In this document: piece by piece, positions 58,201 through 64,000 of the stretch
Layout of the letters: the number at the start of each line of letters is the position of its first letter
How positions within the stretch are numbered: position 1 is the first letter of the stretch
Assembly (NCBI GenBank): GCA_017506865.1
Contig: JAFCMP010000080.1
Coordinates: 124,001-188,000 of the forward strand
Reading direction: 5' to 3'
DNA: 64,000 bases
Source of the DNA: Tribonema minus
Taxonomy: Eukaryota > Sar > Xanthophyceae > Tribonematales > Tribonemataceae
Notes under the pieces: model-generated
Seen by the model: the letters and a program-made list of their open reading frames with translations, nothing else
Database searches by the model: none
Told to the model about the DNA's origin: nothing
Program-made: the position numbers and the translations under genes

Positions 58201-60353
58201 TGCAGGGTCGCGATCCCATGCAGATCAGAAAGGTCCCCGTGCTGAGCATGCGCCACCGTGTCCGTTGTTGCAGCGTCACGCGCCGCAGCTACCTTCTCCA
58301 ACAAGTACCGAACCTTGGCAGCACGAGCTTTGGGTCGCGCCGCCGACTGTGCGAGAGAGGCACACGCATCTGGTGATGCGCTGACAGTGCTCAGTAGGGT
58401 GCGAGGAAGGGGACCTAACACCTTCGCGTGTGCGCCTCTCCTGATCATCACCGTAACCCTGACCTTACCCCTACCCCTTACCGGCGACTGCGCACCGGGC
58501 ATGCTCGCTGGGGCTTGCCAGGGTGAATCCTACCTGCGTGCAGCAGCGTCCACGCCTTGCCCGCTGATCCTAACAACTACCTTCGCCACCAGGGCGCCCA
58601 TCCGTGATGAATGTCTGTGCTGCTATTGGTACATATCACCACCTGATTTCACCAGCATCTCAGGCATCAAGTGACATACCTGGCCGCCGCCGCCGCCGCC
58701 GAAACCGCCGCCGCCCATACCGAGCCCCCCGCCGCCCCCCTCGCTCGCAAAGAAGCGCTCAAAGAGGTCGAACGGATCCGACCCCCCGAAGTGGAATGTG
58801 TTGCCGCCCCCGCCGCCACCAAAGGGGGTGCCGCCGCCGCCACCCCCAAAACCCCCCTGCTGGAATGTGAACCCCCCCGGAAAGCCGCCCGCGCCGCCGG
58901 GGAAGCCGCCTGGGCCGCCGGGACCGCCGCCTGAAGTCATTGAAAAGTTGGAGAGCGATTGTGTCGGGACCCATTAGCGGCCATAGATCGTAGAGTCATT
59001 GAGGGGTCGACAAGGATACTATAGTGTCAGCAACGATCCACAGCCATCAAGCACATTGTGGGGCATTACATGTGCGCCCGACAGGTGCGTCGCCACATGA
59101 GCTGCAAACTTGAAGTTAGTGTCAGCGGTGCGCTCGACTGCATTATGTGAATCCCAGAAGGCATCATGTGCCACATGCTTAAAATTTCGTTGTGCGAACC
59201 TGCGACTCGACTTCAACTTTAGCGCTCATGTTCTGATACCCAGCATATGCCATCTAGTCTATGATGGTCCTGGTGCGCACAGTAACTGCCTCAGCTACTG
59301 GTGAAGTCAGCCATATACTTGCTGAACCAAGTGCATGCTGCTTGACATTGGTTCGACCAGCTTCACAAGCTTGCATGTCCTATAAAGTCATTCCCCGACT
59401 TCTGGACTGAACTAAGCTCCTCTCCTTCATGTCAAATTGCTGTGCTTCCTAGACGTGCGCGACACTGAGGGGGTCAACACACACACGCAAAGTCCACTGC
59501 TGGCATGAACAGTATCATGCTCCGCAACACAGAAAAGCCTACTTGAAATACTGGTAATGGTGATGCTGCGCATTGCTCAAAGCTAGAGGCAGATCATGCA
59601 CACATGCAGCAGGGCTGCGCATACCTTCACCGCCACCGTGCTTCAGACCCTCCTCGCCATACTGATCGTAAATTTTTCGCTTGTCTGCATCGCTCAGCAC
59701 CTCGTAGGCTGCCGCAATTTCCGCGAACTGCAGAAGGAAAGCAGGGAGCATATTGGTTCAGCCTGAAATACAAGACAGCTACTGACTGTGGGGTGAAATT
59801 CCAGTGCACAATAGTTGATGAGCGATCATGCGCCTCAGAAGTACATAAGGATGACAATGAATTCACCACGACCAAGGTGGAAACATGAAGTTCCAATCGG
59901 GGCTCACCTTCTTCGATGCCTTTTCTTGATTGTCAGGGTTCTTGTCGGGATGCCACTTGATAGCCATCTTCCTGTAAGCTTTCTGTTGCGCAAAGAGGGA
60001 GCCACAGACCGGCATAAAAGATCAGCAGCAGCACGGAGGAGGTAAAGTGCGAGGGCTAGCAAGCAAAACATGCTCTACACTTTTTCCGTGCATCTGCTGC
60101 ACGTTCATGCTGCAGACAACTTGCACTGAATAAAATACGAGTAATACACGTCGACACGCCTTCGCGGCAACCACGTGCGATGCTGTAAGTAGCCAACAGC
60201 GGGCATGGATCAAGTTACCTTGATGTCCTTCTCTGAAGCATTTTTCTTCACTCCCAGTGTTTTGTAGAAGTCCCTGGCGCACACCGCTGCGGCCAGCATG
60301 CAAAGCAGCAGCAGCCGGAGGCCTGCCTGCGGCCTGGCTCGGTAGCCCACCAT
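51317..60353 (-). CDS. ER J-domain / thioredoxin (PDI) fusion with MANF-like C-terminal CxxC module
   Basis: An ER-lumen co-chaperone and disulfide oxidoreductase, in the manner of ERdj5/DNAJC10 but shorter. Thirteen exons (60219-60353, 59908-59982, 59625-59727, 58680-58930, 57259-57397, 56243-56313, 55722-55829, 54883-54975, 54245-54282, 53446-53521, 52608-52745, 52021-52158, 51317-51439) give 495 residues, all in phase. Order: signal peptide [17 protein letters not shown] domain ([21 protein letters not shown] in [20 protein letters not shown]); Gly/Phe linker with [10 protein letters not shown]; thioredoxin domain 1 with EFYAPWCGHCQ and cis-Pro GYPTL; thioredoxin-like domain 2 without a CxxC but with TYPELL; helical linker; then [20 protein letters not shown], close to the CKGC domain of MANF. 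J domains stimulate BiP-type Hsp70; CGHC catalyses disulfide exchange. No KDEL: it ends ARRRRA. Intron 12 is GC-AG. Arrays of repeated exon edges follow exons 5 and 7. Confidence 0.9.
53410..53440 (+). repeat. (GAAT)n microsatellite beside a splice donor
   Basis: Seven GAAT units end six bases from the donor edge of exon 10 of the J-domain gene (exon starts at 53446). Confidence 0.9.
55387..55710 (-). repeat. Two tandem copies of the exon-7 3' end
   Basis: The donor-side 50 bases of exon 7 (starting at 55722; TGTGTGACGACGCCGTCGAC) recur at 55387-55439 and 55551-55600, spaced 164 and 171 bp, with matching intron flank (AAATGCTAGAAATGCACA...CTCCGTCAGCATGGGAAG at 55622-55700 versus AATGTTAGAAACTCACAG...CTCCGCCAGCAGGGAAAG at 55461-55541). 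Confidence 0.85.
56871..57165 (-). repeat. Three tandem copies of the exon-5 donor edge
   Basis: The final 35 bases of exon 5 plus donor (encoding [11 protein letters not shown]) recur at 56871-56905, 57006-57040 and 57130-57164; the authentic exon starts at 57259. Spacing is 135, 124 and 129 bp. All copies keep a usable donor (GTGAG or GTAAG). They encode [22 protein letters not shown] and [11 protein letters not shown]. Confidence 0.92.
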
Positions 60354-62283
60354 GATGCAACGAAGTGTGTAGTACAACCTGCGAAGCGGAAGCGGCGACG
60401 AGAAGCTCAATTCGCTGGAGGCATTGGATTGGGTGGGGCCTAACCCTCCTTGGAAACTTCTAAGAGCTGTTTGATGCCCATGGGAGCAAATATGTTTGCC
60501 TGACCACACCACCATGTTCGCGCCAACATCAGCACGTATTTAAATACGCGCGTGAAGCATGCACAGATCTCATGCTTCCCAACCTATGGTTGCCATTGCT
60601 TTGCAAGTCAACATCTGCAGTAGCACGTATTGAGATGCGAAATTTGCCTGATCGGCCATCCATGGTTTGCCATTGCTTCGCAGTCAACATCTGCAGTAGC
60701 ACGTATTTGAATACGAGCGTGAAGCATGCACAGATGCTTTCCCCACCTCCAACACCCTACTGCTGACCATGACCAGGGTGGGTGGGGCCTGGTGCTGTGC
60801 AAGGCCCGCTCAGCCTAAAGCGCTCCGTGGATTTGATCGACGAGCAGCATACGCAGAAGTCAAGCTTGCTCTTTCAGTCCTTTCTGCGAAACTCAAAATG
60901 TCTGCCCTTTCTGCGAGAAGCTCAATTCGCTGGAGGCTTTGGATTGGTGCACGATCGGCCCTAGCCCTCCTTGCACGCATTTCTCCCAGGAACTTCTAGA
61001 GCTGGGAAAACGCGTGAGGCATGCACAGATCTCATGCTTCCCTTGTGGTGGGGCCTGGTGCTGTGCAAGGCCCGCTCAGCCTGAAGCGCTCCATGAAATA
61101 GCTGCACGCAGCAAATTGCTTGATCCAGAGTGACGAGCAGCGTGCCCAGAAGTCAAGCTTGCTCTTCAAGTCCTTTCTGCCCCGCTCAAAACGCCTGCCA
61201 TTTTCTTGCCCATCTTGTGCTGCCTCGGTATGTGTGCATCAGCAGGACCTAAGCGGTCATTGCTGGTCGTATCTGGTCCCACTGCCAGGCACAGCGTCGT
61301 TGAACAGGTGCAAGGATAGCTGGCGCAAGAGGGTCTTGCGGATCGAACGACACTGATAGCACCCCTGCAACAGCCGAAAAAATAGCCAGTGCATTGCACC
61401 TGTGAAGTTCCTGGCGTCCAACCCACAAAACGTAACACAACAGGTTCGTATGGCTGGGTGCGCAGCAGGAGAGAAGGGCGGCAGCAGCCACCGGATGACC
61501 AGGTGAGAGGAAGTGTGCTGCAAATGCGTGTGGACGTGCGCGGCCTTCCGGTCTGGCATGCACTCGCTTGAATAACACCTTCGCCTGAAGACGGCAAACC
61601 AAAAATCCCAGTGAAAATGCCAGTGAATGTGGCCTTCAAACTTGTGAGGGAACTCTGCTAGAGCCAATTGGGCACAATTATGCATTTTGCAGCTGCCAGT
61701 CATTGCCGAGAAGTAGACAGCCATGGTATCCCCCTTACCAGCTGCCGCTGATGAGGGCTTTATACACGCATGCGTGCACCTGCACCCCATCGTGCTGCAT
61801 AAGATTGCGCCATGCGCTGAGAAACAACCTGAGCTCCGCTGTTCCGCCACTCCACACGTCCGGCTGCGGGGCACACAGCCTAGGCAACAGGCGGAAGACA
61901 GGCCAATGCTAAGCAGACTATGCCAAACTGCGAAGCAAAGTCGAAAAGCTGGAAAGTGCGCAACAATGATTTTATCTGATTTTTGAGGCTGCACAGTCTC
62001 GGCACGGCGTGAGCAGGCTTGCTGGGCTAGGATGTAGCAGTATCATGCAGCGCCAAAGCTGCAGCGCTGTCAGACCCGGTGACTGCCGCGCAGCTACTTT
62101 TAAGGTCTCTGCTGCCACATATGTATGATCCTCCTATAGAGAATAAACAAACGTCAAACTTCAAGAGGTGAAGGTGGAAGCTTAAGACCTGTGTTGAGTG
62201 CACAGCTTAAAAGTGGTATGATGCATGCAAGATCATCGATCCTGTAATTCTGTAGAGCTCCTGCAGATCCAAAGTCGGCGTGG
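60354..62283. promoter_or_regulatory. Upstream region of the J-domain gene, triplicated in part
   Basis: The 190 bp just upstream of the J-domain gene (GAGAAGCTCAATTCGCTGGA at 60398, CCCTCCTTGG, CATGCACAGATCTCATGCTT) are repeated at about 60915-61040. Other blocks recur: GGTGGGGCCTGGTGCTGTGC at 60781 and 61046, GAAGTCAAGCTTGCTCTT at 60857 and 61150, and TCAACATCTGCAGTAGCACG at 60609 and 60684. A perfect 14-bp palindrome, CGTATTTAAATACG, sits at 60535-60548 with a variant at 60703-60716. 61210-62283 shows no supported gene. Confidence 0.6.
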
Positions 62284-64000
62284 ATGCAAAGCAGAAGGAT
62301 GCCACCAGCAGGTCTGCATGGTGCAGTGCAGGAATGCCTTGACTCACTGCTGCAGTACCAACAAAGTAATGATCTGCCTCCAACAGCAGCGACGCTCCTA
62401 CCTCAGCGGGACGGCGCATTCGCGTCATCTGCATTGTACAAGGAGCTTTGCAGCCGGATCGCAGACATGCTCGCAGCGCGCAGCAGCAGCGACGACGCAC
62501 CATGGACGGATGTCAATGCTGCCTGCTCCTCGCCACAGTTCCGAGAGCTGGTAGCACAGCTGCAAAGGACCGTGACCGGATCGTGCGCACAGGTGCTTAT
62601 TTCTTGAAGTGCTGCATTGACATGCTATCAGATCATGAGCAGCGATGCTTGAGCTACAGCAGCTGGCACGTCACGTACAACCCTAGTTTGCTTCTTCAAC
62701 TCGTTTTGTGAAGTTCTGTTGGTGGTCAATGTACCCATGCCTTTCGCACCATCCACGCAGGCGGCCACTCACGGCGCAGGCCGCAGCGACTCCTCGCCGC
62801 CGCGCAAAAAACAGACTGTCGACGCGGAGGATGAGGACAGCGATGTCGGAGGCTTCTCCATTTTCTCAAGGGGCGGTGCTCTGTTCAAGAGCGGCGATGG
62901 CGGAGGATTCGGCTTTGGCGTCGGCGGCGGCGGATTTGACTCGCTGGGGGGGTATGGGGACAGCTGGATGCGAGGGGGGAGGAATGAGCCGTCGCTGGCG
63001 GAGCGGCTGAGGGGCGCTATTGACGGCGGAGACCGCGCTCAGCTGCAGTCCGTCCTGAGCGCTGTGCAACAGGTGATGCGCTTGTCCGATGCCTGTAGTA
63101 GAGCCGTGCCCTGTCCTCAGCGCGCTGTAGCGGACGCCGTGCCGCAGCAGATGGGGGTGGGTGGGGGGAAGTCGCGCACGCCCCCTTTTGAATCGGCCGT
63201 GCGCTGATGATTGTGAGCACTGGCCCGCGCACGCGTAACCACATAGTGCGCACACTTTTTGCCAGCGTGAGTGGGTGCGCCTGTGCAGCAGCTGCTTAAC
63301 GCGTGCAGCCGGCCTGCCCCTGAGCGCCGCTGAGTGTCACCGCAGTGTGCCGCGCGCTGGGCACCAGCAGGTGGCAGGCATGGGCACTTTATGATGCGAA
63401 GTGACGCTGTGGGGGCACTTCGCTCGCCGGCCTTGCTAGGATCCACACTCACAAAGTGTGTATCAATGTCCAACCGGTACCTCCTAAACTTCCCTGTCCC
63501 GCACCTTGCTACAATCCACACTCACACTCACAAAGTGTGTTTGTCTGTCTAACCCCTATAGCTACCTACCCCGTGCAGGCGGACCCCATGGGCTTGCAGT
63601 ACAGCGGCGACTGGTCCGACCTCGTGAAGCTGCTGGGGACGGCCCTGGTGAGCGCACGCCACCTTTGAGCACTGCCATCAGACTTGAAGCTGCCCACTTC
63701 AACTGCATGTTCAACCTGAAGTTCCTGCGCTTGCTGTTGGTGACTGCGCCCGGGCCACTGGCAGCGGTTCCTAACGTTGTCTGGGATGACGTCGTCAGCT
63801 GGCGTGAGCACGATGGCATCGGTGTAAACAAGTGTTCTCTGAAGGCATACAGATCATGGCATCGCGGCTTTTTCGAAATTCTAATGTTGATCTGTACCGA
63901 ATGGCATGGTCACCTGTCACCATCGTCAGTCAGTGCCGGAGACTATGCATGTGTCTTTGGTCTCAAACATCTGCTCACATCACACTTGTATGCGACATGA
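62284..64000 (+). CDS. Unrecognised protein, 5' part; runs off the window
   Basis: Three exons fit in phase: 62284-62592, 62761-63072 and 63579-63647, 230 codons so far; the last ends at a donor (CTG|GTGAGC), so the gene continues beyond 64000. Exon 1 from the ATG at 62284 is helical (GAVQECLDSLLQYQQ, YKELCSRIADMLAAR, QFRELVAQLQRTVTG); an acceptor at 62267 (CTCCTGCAG) leaves open that the true start lies further upstream. Exon 2 is polar and disordered, with a basic SPPRKKQTVD and acidic DAEDEDSD stretch (a possible nuclear localisation signal) followed by Gly/Phe repeats, then a helix (PSLAERLRGAIDGGDRAQLQ). Exon 3 reads ADPMGLQYSGDWSDLVKLLG. I cannot name it. Bases 63648-64000 are intron as far as seen. 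Confidence 0.6.

Noticed and set aside
58605-58940. Plus-strand Ala/Pro/Arg-rich frames
   Set aside because: They are the antisense of the Gly/Phe-rich exon 4 of the J-domain gene.
1-64000. tRNA, rRNA, transposase or reverse-transcriptase genes
   Set aside because: I looked for these by eye and found no cloverleaf, rRNA-like or mobile-element coding sequence that I could support; a tRNA scan could still find one.

Overview
The window is nuclear DNA of a GC-rich, intron-rich microbial eukaryote, most probably an alga. About 48 introns can be placed with consistent reading phase across the joined exons. One gene encodes a protein with a signal-peptide-like start followed by a second, thylakoid-type targeting segment, which suggests a complex plastid. 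Interstitial telomere-like repeats are of the TTAGGG type. A photosynthetic stramenopile (heterokont) fits these facts, but this is inference; I cannot name the species.

Layout. 1-2249: no supported gene. 2250-4304 (-): alanine-rich coiled-coil protein, N terminus not found (a possible upstream exon lies at 5198-5388). 6854-7501 (-): small basic protein with a hydrophobic N terminus. 7502-13375: repeats, no supported gene. 13376-18735 (-): 977-residue P-loop NTPase. A 316-bp divergent promoter region separates it from 19052-22454 (+), the KDEL receptor (ERD2). 23578-26734 (+): secreted alpha/beta hydrolase whose C terminus is MDEL. 28515-28715: nearly identical second copy of the last ERD2 exon with a premature stop. 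29455-36500 (+): circularly permuted MTG1/YlqF-type GTPase. 37602-47064 (-): 1169-residue RNA-binding protein with a probable mitochondrial presequence. A 267-bp divergent promoter region separates it from 47332-49417 (+), a thylakoid-lumen-type protein. 51317-60353 (-): 13-exon ER chaperone combining a J domain, a thioredoxin domain with the CGHC active site, a second thioredoxin fold without it, and a MANF-like C-terminal CxxC module. 62284 to the right edge (+): first exons of an unrecognised gene.

Functional theme. Three genes act in ER protein handling: the retrieval receptor, a hydrolase with a plausible retrieval signal, and the J-domain/disulfide-isomerase fusion. Two others look organellar (MTG1-type ribosome-assembly GTPase and the RRM protein), and one is plastidial.

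The most unusual signal is architectural. In at least five genes the bases spanning an exon boundary (roughly 35-55 bases of exon plus splice site plus intron edge) are repeated in tandem, 2-6 times, at periods of about 80-190 bp inside the adjoining intron or 3' flank, giving arrays of decoy splice sites. Introns also include an unusually high share of GC-AG introns (4 of about 48), and several 3' splice sites are preceded by long sense-strand poly(C) tracts. Exon models below were checked by requiring every junction to keep phase and every complete CDS to be a multiple of three.
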